10,906 nt of DNA, from assembly GCA_017430765.1 (NCBI GenBank), contig JAFRMI010000056.1:1-10906 (forward strand), written 5' to 3'. Position numbers and translations under genes: made by a program. Source of the DNA: Lachnospiraceae bacterium. Its GTDB lineage: Bacteria > Bacillota_A > Clostridia > Lachnospirales > Lachnospiraceae. The notes under the pieces were generated by a model. The model was not told the DNA's origin. It made no database searches and saw nothing but the letters and a program-made list of their open reading frames with translations. Shown in pieces: positions 1 to 6,719 of this stretch. Each line of letters begins with the position of its first letter. Position 1 is the first letter of the stretch.

Positions 1-100
1 GAATGGGCAAAGCCGCACAAAGTCCGACTGCACGCTCTTCAAGAATAAGGGACGGGGAGCTGAAGTTCGCTTGCAGACGTTATTCCGGGAGTAAAAGGAT
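1..100. other. Unassigned upstream segment
   Basis: No recognisable gene. On the + strand one frame closes at TAA 46-48, a second runs open from the window edge to TAA 92-94, and a third (with an ATG at 3) runs to TGA 102-104, overlapping the ATPase start as ATGA. None of the three translations resembles the hydrophobic end of a FecCD-type permease, which is the usual neighbour of this kind of ATPase. It could be the tail of an unknown gene, intergenic DNA or foreign sequence at an assembly edge. I see no cobalamin-riboswitch consensus in it. Confidence 0.4.
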
Positions 101-874
101 ATGAGGGATTCATGCATGGGCGGAGATGTGATCTTACAGACGAAATCTCTCGACGTCGGTTATGACAGCAGGGCTGTTGTCAGCCACGTGGAACTGGAAC
201 TGCATGAGGGGGAGCTGATCACCCTGATCGGGCCGAACGGTACCGGAAAATCCACGATTCTGAAAACACTCTCCGGACAGATCCCGCCGGTCAGAGGAGG
301 GGTGTATCTGTATGGAAAGGATATTCGTACGCTCCCTGAGAAAGAGATCTCCCGCAAAATGTCCCTGCTGATGACGGAGCGGGTGGATCCGGAACTGATG
401 ACCTGCGGCGACGTGGTGAGCATCGGGCGCTACCCGTATACGGGGATCATGGGAAGGCTGTCCGATCATGACCGGGAAGTGATTGATGAGGCGATGGCGA
501 TGGCAAATGTGACGGAGCTGAAGGACCGCTTCTTCACCCAGATCAGTGACGGACAGAAACAGCGGGTTCTGCTGGCGCGCGCTATCTGCCAGGAGCCGCG
601 AATCCTGATTATGGATGAGCCGACCAGCTTTCTGGACATCCGCCATAAGCTGGAACTCCTGCAGATTTTGATGAAACTGGTGAAAGAAGAGAGTGTGGCG
701 GCGGTCGTGTCTCTCCATGAGATTGAGCTGGCCCACAAAGTGGCCGATACGGTTATCTGCATCAAGGACGGCGAAGCGGAGCGGGGAAGCACTCCGGAGG
801 AAGTATTTGAAGGAGAGAACATCTGCCGGCTGTTTGATATTTCAAAGGATCAGTATGAATGGCTGTACGGATGA
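101..874 (+). CDS. ABC transporter ATP-binding protein, FecE/BtuD type (cobalamin/siderophore importer)
   Basis: A 257-residue cytoplasmic ATPase that would drive uptake of a corrinoid or ferric chelate through a FecCD/BtuC-like permease. Visible motifs are Walker A GPNGTGKST (44-52), the signature ISDGQKQR (148-155, in place of LSGGQ), Walker B ILIMDEP (168-174) and the H-loop SLHE with His206. The segment before GRYPYTG (110-115) reads LLMTER where many homologs read LLPQ, so the usual Q-loop glutamine is Thr92. Length is normal for the family. The start at 101 has GGAG at 88-91 with good spacing; ATG 116 is an in-frame alternative that would remove five residues. It lies 13 nt before cobT, so co-transcription is likely and a cobalamin-related substrate is the best inference. 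Substrate identity cannot be read from an ATPase alone, and the partner permease and binding protein are outside the window. Confidence 0.9.
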   Translation: MRDSCMGGDVILQTKSLDVGYDSRAVVSHVELELHEGELITLIGPNGTGKSTILKTLSGQIPPVRGGVYLYGKDIRTLPEKEISRKMSLLMTERVDPELMTCGDVVSIGRYPYTGIMGRLSDHDREVIDEAMAMANVTELKDRFFTQISDGQKQRVLLARAICQEPRILIMDEPTSFLDIRHKLELLQILMKLVKEESVAAVVSLHEIELAHKVADTVICIKDGEAERGSTPEEVFEGENICRLFDISKDQYEWLYG

Positions 875-887
875 TTCGGGAGGAAGG

Positions 888-1958
888 ATGAGAGAACTGT
901 CGGAAGAAATCCGGACAATAAAGATTCCGGACCGCGCTGCCCGTGCTGCGTGCAGGGCACACTGGAACCGGATCGGGAAACCTCTGTACGGCCTTGGCCA
1001 TCTCGAGGAATATCTGGTGCAGATCGCGGGAATCCAGCGGACAGAGCACGTGGATATCCGCAAAAAAGCGCTTGTGGTCTTCTGCGCGGATAATGGAGTG
1101 GTCGAAGAAGGGGTCAGCCAGACCGGTCAGGAGGTCACCGCTGTCGTGGCGGAGAACATCGCCTGCGGGCGATCCTGCTCGGCGATCATGTGCAGAAGAG
1201 CGGGCGTAGATATCTTCCCGGTGGATGTCGGGATCGCCGTGGACACGCCGCATGTGGAGAAAAGAAAGTGCATATACGGAACGGCCAATATGGCAAATGG
1301 GCCGGCCATGTCCCGTAAAGAGGTTCTGTATACAATCGGGGCCGGGATTGATAAAGCCAGGGACCTGGCGGCGGCGGGGTATCGGATTCTGGCTTCCGGT
1401 GAGATGGGAATCGGAAATACAACCACGAGCGCTGCGGCCGCCTCCGTTCTTCTCCGTCAGGATCCGGCGAAGATGGCCGGACGGGGAGCGGGGCTTTCGG
1501 ATGAGGGCCTCCAAAGAAAGATTGACGTGATACGCCGCGCGATTGCGGTCAATGCGCCGGATCCGGAGGATCCCGCAGATGTCCTCGCGAAGGTGGGAGG
1601 TGCGGATATCGCCGCACTGGCCGGGCTGTTTATCGGCGGCGCATCTGCCGGAGTGCCGGTTGTGATCGATGGCTTTATTTCGGCCGTGGGAGCCCTTCTG
1701 GCAGCCCGGCTGGCACCCCTTAGCAGGGAGTATATGATTCCGTCTCATGTATCGGAGGAGCCGGGGGTGAGAGTTGTGATGCAGGCGCTTGAATTGGAAC
1801 CGGTGATTCATGCGGGAATGCATCTGGGGGAGGGAACAGGCGCCGCTGCGCTTTTCCCGCTTCTCGATCTGGCCTGTGATGTCTATGACGGGATGGGTAC
1901 ATTTGAGGAAATCAACGTGGATGCATATGAAGATTATACCGGAAATCAATCCTTCTGA
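888..1958 (+). CDS. cobT: Nicotinate-nucleotide--dimethylbenzimidazole phosphoribosyltransferase CobT
   Basis: Transfers phosphoribose from nicotinate mononucleotide to the lower-ligand base (classically 5,6-dimethylbenzimidazole), giving alpha-ribazole phosphate for nucleotide-loop assembly. The 356-residue product has the usual CobT length. Motifs seen: KPLYGLGHLE (31-40), CADNGVVEEGVSQ (66-78), GEMGIGNTTTSAA (171-183), GGADIAALAGLFIGGAS (237-253), VPVVIDGFI (256-264) and HLGEGTGAA (312-320). Glu315 in the last corresponds to the family's catalytic glutamate. The frame is open further upstream into the ATPase gene, but ATG 888 is chosen because GGGAGGAAGG directly precedes it and the CobT N-terminus starts there. 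The gene overlaps cobU by 38 nt, which suggests translational coupling. The actual base used by the organism cannot be judged from sequence; many anaerobes use bases other than dimethylbenzimidazole. Confidence 0.97.
   Translation: MRELSEEIRTIKIPDRAARAACRAHWNRIGKPLYGLGHLEEYLVQIAGIQRTEHVDIRKKALVVFCADNGVVEEGVSQTGQEVTAVVAENIACGRSCSAIMCRRAGVDIFPVDVGIAVDTPHVEKRKCIYGTANMANGPAMSRKEVLYTIGAGIDKARDLAAAGYRILASGEMGIGNTTTSAAAASVLLRQDPAKMAGRGAGLSDEGLQRKIDVIRRAIAVNAPDPEDPADVLAKVGGADIAALAGLFIGGASAGVPVVIDGFISAVGALLAARLAPLSREYMIPSHVSEEPGVRVVMQALELEPVIHAGMHLGEGTGAAALFPLLDLACDVYDGMGTFEEINVDAYEDYTGNQSF
1905..1910 (+). promoter_or_regulatory. Ribosome binding site of cobU inside cobT
   Basis: GAGGAA lies 10 nt before ATG 1921, inside the last codons of cobT. 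It favours ATG 1921 over the nearby in-frame ATG 1927 (16 nt away) and over the open frame reaching back to 1810. Confidence 0.6.
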
Positions 1959-2577
1959 ACTCTCAAAAAAAGGCCGTCTGCTTCTTGTGACCGGAGGAGC
2001 GGCGAGCGGAAAATCGGCTTTTGCGGAAGAACTGTCCCGCAGTATGCCAAGGGATGGAAAGCTCTTCTATGTGGCCACCATGTACTGGAACCGCACGGAT
2101 CCGGAGACGCAGGAGAGGGTCCTGAGACACCGGCGGCAGAGGTGCGGAAAAGGATTTGAGACGATTGAACGGGAGAGACGGATCGCAGGTCTTACGGACT
2201 GGCTGCGGCCGGGAGATGTGATGCTGCTTGAGGATCTGTCCAATTTGCTGGCCAATGAGATGTTTCCGTGGTGGGAGGAGTCCGAAGGAGAACCGGATCT
2301 GTTCGGGAAAAAAAGCCGTTTCAGAGAGGATGGAGGCGCTGCATTTTCACAGTTTATAGAAGAAAAGATTGTAAAGCCTGTCGTTGAGATGTACAGATCC
2401 GGGATCAGCGTTGTTGCGGTAGGCAGCAGTATCACGGAAGAGATTCCGCGGGAAATGGACTACTCAACAGCTCTCTATATAAAGGGATTGATGCAGATAC
2501 AAAGAGAGATCGGGCAGACTGCGGATCAGGTGTATGAGGTTGTCTGCGGCATACCTATGTCATGTAAAAGCGGTTGA
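1921..2577 (+). CDS. cobU: Adenosylcobinamide kinase / adenosylcobinamide-phosphate guanylyltransferase CobU (divergent)
   Basis: Phosphorylates adenosylcobinamide and then transfers GMP to form adenosylcobinamide-GDP, the substrate of CobS. The 218-residue product is longer than the classic protein of about 180. The P-loop VTGGAASGKS (23-32) is intact, followed by FAEEL. LFYVATMYWN (48-57) and RVLRHRRQR (67-75) match the family pattern, and His70 is the candidate GMP-carrying histidine. The usual DCLT/N motif reads LEDLSNLLANEMF (103-115). Extra length comes from a charged stretch at about 117-140 and an 18-residue N-terminal extension. The region equivalent to the canonical NEVGxGIVP reads GSSITEEIP (168-176), and the later NQ position reads MQIQ. 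The ending ADQVYEVVCGIPM is typical. These departures resemble a CobU subtype I associate with Lachnospiraceae. A second CobU-like module is fused to CobQ downstream, so the division of labour between them is an open question. Confidence 0.9.
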   Translation: MHMKIIPEINPSELSKKGRLLLVTGGAASGKSAFAEELSRSMPRDGKLFYVATMYWNRTDPETQERVLRHRRQRCGKGFETIERERRIAGLTDWLRPGDVMLLEDLSNLLANEMFPWWEESEGEPDLFGKKSRFREDGGAAFSQFIEEKIVKPVVEMYRSGISVVAVGSSITEEIPREMDYSTALYIKGLMQIQREIGQTADQVYEVVCGIPMSCKSG

Positions 2578-2625
2578 GGCATAACGCGGACAGAATATGC
2601 ATTGAAGAAAAGTTGCAGCGTTAGA

Positions 2626-2647
2626 GTGTCCGGGAAAGCCCGGACAT
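2626..2647 (+). promoter_or_regulatory. Hairpin in the cobU-cobS gap
   Basis: A perfect 8-bp GC-rich inverted repeat, TGTCCGGG (2627-2634) and CCCGGACA (2639-2646), with a four-base AAAG loop; a G-T pair could extend it by one. It sits in the 87-nt gap before cobS. No T-run follows, so it is not a standard terminator. It may stabilise or separate transcript segments, or be a weak pause signal; function is inferred only from structure. Confidence 0.5.
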
Positions 2648-2664
2648 ATCACAAAAAGAGAACC

Positions 2665-3561
2665 ATGAAGAAAAAATCGGGATGGATCAACTGCATATGG
2701 GCGGCATTTTCCACGTATTCCCGGATCCCTGTTCCGGCTGCTTCGTGGGAGGCGGAAAGTCTCCGCTGGCAGATCTGCTGCTTCCCCCTCGTCGGGCTCG
2801 CGATCGGACTCATCTGGTGCATGGCAGGAATTATACTTACGCTGGCAGGGCTTTATCCGTTTCTAACAGGCATATTGCTCTGCGCGCTTCCGGTGATTCT
2901 GACAGGCGGGATTCATATGGACGGCTTCCTTGATACCACAGACGCGGTTCACTCATGGAAATCTCAGGAGGAGAGACAGGAGATTCTCAAAGATCCCCAT
3001 ATCGGTGCATTTGCGATGATTTACGGTGCTTTGTATCTGCTGACCGCATCCGGTATATGCGCACAAATTGCGGCAAATGTACAGGCGGCTGCCAATGTGC
3101 AGGCGGGAAGTATACAGCAGCTGACCTTGACAGCGCAGATGGGAACCACAGTGCAGTCTGTGATCGGACGCCTGCCGTCATCATTGCGGCAGCCCACATA
3201 TGTATCTTTTTTTATGATGATTCCCTGCTTTATTCTGTCCCGGATACTCAGTGCCCTTTCGGTTGTGTTTTTTCCGAAGGCGAGAAAAGAAGGAATGCTC
3301 CGCAGTACGGCAGACGCCTCGGATAAAAGAGCCGGAAAGGTTCTGTTTGCCGAACTGATCGTTGTGCTTTTTATCTTTGTGATTGAAGCATGGGCGTTCA
3401 GAAAACCGGCGATCCTGCTGCTCCCTCTGCTTTCCGGCCTGGTTTTTGCGTATTACTATCGTATGGTGATGCGTCAGTTTGGGGGAATCAGCGGAGATCT
3501 GGCGGGATGGTTCCTGCAGGTGACGGAACTGGCTTGCCTGGCTTTGATTGTTTTACTGTGA
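2665..3561 (+). CDS. cobS: Adenosylcobinamide-GDP ribazoletransferase (cobalamin synthase) CobS
   Basis: An integral membrane enzyme that joins adenosylcobinamide-GDP with alpha-ribazole (phosphate), the last assembly step of cobalamin. Family marks: FSTYSRIPVP (15-24), the metal-binding stretch LTGGIHMDGFLDTTDA (79-94), ILKDPHIGAFA (107-117) and FGGISGDLAGWFLQVTE (272-288). Hydrophobic segments lie near 36-60, 63-82, 117-135, 180-202, 228-245 and 248-264, and at the C-terminus. The product is 298 residues against a usual size near 250. The surplus is an inserted hydrophilic loop at about 132-178 containing a doubled AANVQA unit. The frame is open back to a TTG at 2602, but ATG 2665 is preferred: it starts right before the conserved N-terminal region and has a weak AAAGAGA upstream, while 2602 has no ribosome site. 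It follows cobU after a gap containing a hairpin. No cobC phosphatase gene follows it here. Confidence 0.95.
   Translation: MKKKSGWINCIWAAFSTYSRIPVPAASWEAESLRWQICCFPLVGLAIGLIWCMAGIILTLAGLYPFLTGILLCALPVILTGGIHMDGFLDTTDAVHSWKSQEERQEILKDPHIGAFAMIYGALYLLTASGICAQIAANVQAAANVQAGSIQQLTLTAQMGTTVQSVIGRLPSSLRQPTYVSFFMMIPCFILSRILSALSVVFFPKARKEGMLRSTADASDKRAGKVLFAELIVVLFIFVIEAWAFRKPAILLLPLLSGLVFAYYYRMVMRQFGGISGDLAGWFLQVTELACLALIVLL
3070..3105 (+). repeat. Imperfect tandem repeat inside cobS
   Basis: Two adjacent 18-bp units (3070-3087 and 3088-3105) match at 15 of 18 positions and encode AANVQA twice. They lie in the extra loop of CobS, so a local duplication probably helped to enlarge that loop. Confidence 0.7.
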
Positions 3562-3590
3562 CCGGGTTTGATACCCGCCGGCAGCACTTA

Positions 3591-3600
3591 AGAGGAAAAG
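3591..3600 (+). promoter_or_regulatory. Ribosome binding site fixing the cobQ start
   Basis: AGAGGAAAAG, with GAGG 10 nt before ATG 3606. It supports ATG 3606 as the start of the fused CobU-like::CobQ protein. The open frame continues back to 3390 inside cobS, but that part encodes nothing recognisable. Confidence 0.6.
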
Positions 3601-3605
3601 AGCGT

Positions 3606-5675
3606 ATGATTTTTATCATCGGGGGAGATGGAAGCGGTCAGAGAGAGTATGCGGAACAGCATTTTCCGGATGCATCCATCATTGACGCCTGTCATATGCT
3701 TGTAAAAAGGCAGATGGAAGCGGGTGAGGATCCTTTAGAATTTGCGGAGAAACTGATCCGGGAAGAGAACAATTCTTCGACGCGGGGGTCTTCAGAACGC
3801 GTCATCTGGAGCTGTGAGATGGGATGCGGGCTTGTGCCGCTTACTGCGGAGGAAAGGGCGTGGAGAGAGGCGTCCGGGAGAGTTAACTGCCGTCTGGCTG
3901 AGGCGGCGGATACGGTGATCCGGACCGTGTGCGGGATTGGGACCGTCATCAAGGCTCCCGCGAAAGAGGTATCTGCGGACCGCAGACCGCTTATCCGAAG
4001 TGAAATTGTGCCGGATGCGTGCAATGAAGAGACGCGCGCAAAAACCATCATGGTCGTCGGCACCATGTCAAATGCAGGCAAGAGCCTTGTCGCGGCGGGG
4101 CTTTGCCGCATTTTCACGGAGGACGGGTATCGCGTCGCACCGTTCAAGGCGCAGAATATGGCGCTCAATTCCTTCATCACGAAGAGGGGGGAGGAGATGG
4201 GACGGTCCCAGGTTGTGCAGGCGGAGGCATGCTGCAGGGAGCCGGACGCGAGGATGAACCCGATCCTGCTGAAACCGACGACGGATAAAGGATCCCAGAT
4301 CATCGTCATGGGACACCCGGTCGCGGATATGGACGCGAAAGAATACTATCGGCACAAGAATGAATATCTCCCGTATGTGAAAGACGCTTTCGATTCCCTC
4401 GCCAAAACGAACGACATCATTGTTCTGGAGGGAGCGGGAAGTCCGGCTGAGATCAACCTGAAAGAGAATGATATTGTCAATATGCCTATGGCGGCCATGG
4501 CAGATGCGCCGGTGATTCTGGTCGGCAATATCGACCCGGGCGGCGTCTTCGCGCAGCTTTACGGTACGGTCAAACTGCTCACGGAGGAGGAGCAGGACCG
4601 GATCTGCGGCCTGATTATCAATAAGTTCAGGGGGGATCTCTCCATTCTGGAACCCGGGATTGCGATGCTCGAGGATCTTCTCGGGAAACCGGTACTCGGT
4701 GTTCTTCCCTATATGGATGTGCACCTTGAACCGGAGGACTCCCTCGCTTTGGAGGCGTTTGAGCGGGAGAAGAAGGCAGACGCGCCGGACTTCCGGGAAA
4801 AAACGGGAGAAAAGCTCGACATCGCCGTCATCCGGCTGCCGAAGATCTCAAACTTTACGGATTTTGAAGCGATTTCTCTTGAGAAGGATGTCACTTTGCG
4901 CTATGTCACAGACGCGCGGGCGCTCGGATCTCCTGATGCGATTCTTCTTCCCGGGACAAAAAGTACGATCCGGGATCTGATGTGGCTCCGGGAGAGCGGG
5001 CTTTATGCGGAGATCAAGAAGGCGCATGAGCGCGGGGCATTTCTCGTCGGTATCTGCGGCGGTTACCAGATGCTCGGAAAGCGGATCATGGACCCGGACG
5101 GCGCGGAGATGCAGGGAGAGATCAGCGGATTCGGGTATCTCGACATGGAAACCCTTTTCTCGCAGGAGAAGGTGATGCGGCAGACGGAGTCAGTGTCGCG
5201 GTTTGGCATTCCCGCTCTTGACGGATGGAAGATCACCGGATATGAAGTGCATATGGGTCGTGAGACCTCTAAAGAGGAGGAAAGCGGAGCAGACCGGCCG
5301 CTGTACGAAGACGCATCCTGTACCTGCAGCGTCGGGACCGCGGCAGGGGGAGGCAGCGCGGGCCAGTGCGGGAGCGATACGGCCGCAGAAAGGACGGCTG
5401 ACGAAAAGGAAGCCGCAGATTCCGGCATTATCGGAACTTACATTCACGGACTGTTCGATGAGGATGATTTCCGAGGGGCCTTCCTCGAATATCTTTATGA
5501 ACGAAGAGGCGGGAAGCGGTCCCTTCCGGATGCGGGAAGCAGAATATCCTATCAGGAGTTCCGGGAGAAGCAGCTCCGTGACCTGGCGGAAGTCATGCGG
5601 AAACATCTGGATCTGCCGGCGATCTATCGGATTATGGGACTTCCCGGAGAGCATCCGTCTAAGGAGAGGTCATAG
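3606..5675 (+). CDS. cobQ: Cobyric acid synthase CobQ/CbiP with N-terminal CobU-like domain
   Basis: The CobQ part amidates side chains b, d, e and g of adenosylcobyrinic acid a,c-diamide using glutamine and ATP. The product is 689 residues, against about 500 for ordinary CobQ. Residues 1-118 form a CobU-like module: IIGGDGSGQREYAE (4-17) aligns with the CobU P-loop but has Gln12 for the essential Lys, and VIWSCEMGCGLVP (66-78) plus WREASGRVNCRLAEAAD (86-102) match the CobU C-terminal half. The middle CobU motifs are absent. From about 145 the synthase begins with TIMVVGTMSNAGKS (147-160), then KAQNMALNS (181-189), LEGAGSPAEINL (274-285), GNIDPGGVFA (307-316) and NKFRGD (339-344). The glutaminase domain has GICGGYQMLG with nucleophile Cys484, YEVHMGR (546-552) and GTYIHGLFD with His614. 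A Ser/Gly/Cys-rich stretch (553-606) enlarges that domain. No convincing internal start precedes the synthase part, so the fusion looks real. It sits 3 nt before cbiB. Confidence 0.95.
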   Translation: MIFIIGGDGSGQREYAEQHFPDASIIDACHMLVKRQMEAGEDPLEFAEKLIREENNSSTRGSSERVIWSCEMGCGLVPLTAEERAWREASGRVNCRLAEAADTVIRTVCGIGTVIKAPAKEVSADRRPLIRSEIVPDACNEETRAKTIMVVGTMSNAGKSLVAAGLCRIFTEDGYRVAPFKAQNMALNSFITKRGEEMGRSQVVQAEACCREPDARMNPILLKPTTDKGSQIIVMGHPVADMDAKEYYRHKNEYLPYVKDAFDSLAKTNDIIVLEGAGSPAEINLKENDIVNMPMAAMADAPVILVGNIDPGGVFAQLYGTVKLLTEEEQDRICGLIINKFRGDLSILEPGIAMLEDLLGKPVLGVLPYMDVHLEPEDSLALEAFEREKKADAPDFREKTGEKLDIAVIRLPKISNFTDFEAISLEKDVTLRYVTDARALGSPDAILLPGTKSTIRDLMWLRESGLYAEIKKAHERGAFLVGICGGYQMLGKRIMDPDGAEMQGEISGFGYLDMETLFSQEKVMRQTESVSRFGIPALDGWKITGYEVHMGRETSKEEESGADRPLYEDASCTCSVGTAAGGGSAGQCGSDTAAERTADEKEAADSGIIGTYIHGLFDEDDFRGAFLEYLYERRGGKRSLPDAGSRISYQEFREKQLRDLAEVMRKHLDLPAIYRIMGLPGEHPSKERS

Positions 5676-5678
5676 GAT

Positions 5679-6677
5679 ATGAGAGAATTTCTGGCATGGC
5701 ATATGATCGCGCTGTTCTCCGGCTGTGCTTTGGACCTGCTGATCGGTGATCCACACGGGATACCGCATCCGGTCGCAGCGATCGGAAAGCTCATCTATGC
5801 TCTCGAGCGGCGTCTTTTTCCAAAAGAAGGAAGACGGGATCCGAAGAGAGAGTATCACCGGGGCATAGTGCTCAGCCTGGCAGTCGTGTCCTCCGCGGCA
5901 CTTGTCACGGCAGCTGTCATGTATTTGGCGTATCGGATCCATCCTTATGCGGGTATCGCTGCGGAAGCCGTACTGACCTGCTATATATTGGCAGCAAAAA
6001 GCCTGTATAAGGAGAGTATGAAGGTATATGCGGATCTCCGCGCACATGATCTTGAAAAAGCCCGCAGGGATCTTTCTATGATCGTCGGGCGGGATACGGA
6101 TTCCCTTGACAGTGACGCCGTCACGAGAGCCGCCGTAGAGACGGTCGCGGAAAATACATCCGACGGTGTTCTCGCCCCGCTTATCTATACGGCGCTCGGC
6201 GGTCCTGTCCTGGGTATGATCTATAAATCTGTCAACACAATGGATTCCATGGTCGGATACCGGAACGACCGGTACGAGTTTTTCGGGAAAGCAGCGGCAA
6301 AGCTGGATGATGCGGTGAATTACCTGCCTTCCAGAATGAGTGCCCTCCTGATCATAGGAGGGACGGCGCTAGTGGGTGCATGTTCCGGAACATGCAGCCC
6401 TTCCCGTGCCTTCCGAATCTGGCGGAGGGACAGAAGAAACCACAAAAGCCCGAATTCCGCGCAGACGGAGAGCGCCTGTGCCGGAGCCCTCGGCCTTAAG
6501 CTTGGTGGGAACTCTGTGTATCAGGGAATCCTTGTGGAAAAACCGACCATCGGAGATGCGGTGCGGGAGATCGAACCGGAGGATATCCGGAGGGCGAACC
6601 ATCTGATGTTCGCGGCAGAAGCGATTCTTCTGGCGCTTATTATGGCCGGTTTCAGCCTGCTCTATGTGATGCGGTAA
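5679..6677 (+). CDS. cbiB: Adenosylcobinamide-phosphate synthase CbiB
   Basis: A membrane enzyme (called CobD in aerobic nomenclature) that attaches aminopropanol or its phosphate to adenosylcobyric acid, giving adenosylcobinamide (phosphate). Its 332 residues fit the family. Conserved stretches: ALDLLIGDPHGIPHPVAAIG (17-36), VGRDTDSLD (136-144), TRAAVETVAENTSDGVLAPL (149-168), GGPVLGMIYKSVNTMDSMVG (174-193), RYEFFGKAAAKLDDAVNYLP (198-217) and the ending region AGALGLKLGG (268-277). Hydrophobic segments lie near 5-22, 62-84, 89-107, 218-236 and 311-330. ATG 5679 is preceded by AAGGAGAGG (5661-5669), an excellent ribosome site inside the end of cobQ. The next gene, a CobD-type decarboxylase, would make the aminopropanol phosphate this enzyme uses. 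A perfect 20-bp palindrome falls in the codons for 233-239, a part that is variable in the family. Confidence 0.96.
   Translation: MREFLAWHMIALFSGCALDLLIGDPHGIPHPVAAIGKLIYALERRLFPKEGRRDPKREYHRGIVLSLAVVSSAALVTAAVMYLAYRIHPYAGIAAEAVLTCYILAAKSLYKESMKVYADLRAHDLEKARRDLSMIVGRDTDSLDSDAVTRAAVETVAENTSDGVLAPLIYTALGGPVLGMIYKSVNTMDSMVGYRNDRYEFFGKAAAKLDDAVNYLPSRMSALLIIGGTALVGACSGTCSPSRAFRIWRRDRRNHKSPNSAQTESACAGALGLKLGGNSVYQGILVEKPTIGDAVREIEPEDIRRANHLMFAAEAILLALIMAGFSLLYVMR
6377..6396. repeat. Perfect 20-bp palindrome inside cbiB
   Basis: TGCATGTTCCGGAACATGCA reads the same on both strands with no mismatch or spacer. It lies in frame in cbiB and encodes ACSGTC, just before the conserved soluble loop. It might be a binding site, a cruciform or hairpin in mRNA, or chance; no known box is matched, as the Firmicute SOS box has the opposite arm order. 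Confidence 0.85.
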
Positions 6678-6719
6678 CCGTTTGCTGCCAGCTTCTATGA
6701 TAACGGGAGGACAGTATGT

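Noticed and set aside
762..1949. Long minus-strand open frame opposite cobT
   Set aside because: It is antisense to a clear CobT with full motifs, is rich in Arg/His and matches no family; typical shadow frame of GC-rich coding DNA.
2602..2664. TTG start giving CobS 21 extra residues
   Set aside because: No ribosome site before it, the extra residues include the hairpin region, and the conserved CobS N-terminus begins after ATG 2665.
3561..3578. Small inverted repeat CGGGT/ACCCG after the cobS stop
   Set aside because: A 5-bp stem with no T-run is too weak to call a terminator.
3390..3605. Upstream extension of cobQ into cobS
   Set aside because: The 72 residues are the out-of-frame reading of the CobS end and show no domain; a good ribosome site precedes ATG 3606.
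6377..6396. Palindrome as a LexA/SOS box
   Set aside because: The Firmicute box is GAAC-N4-GTTC; here the arms are in the opposite order (GTTC then GAAC with 2 nt between), and the site is mid-gene.
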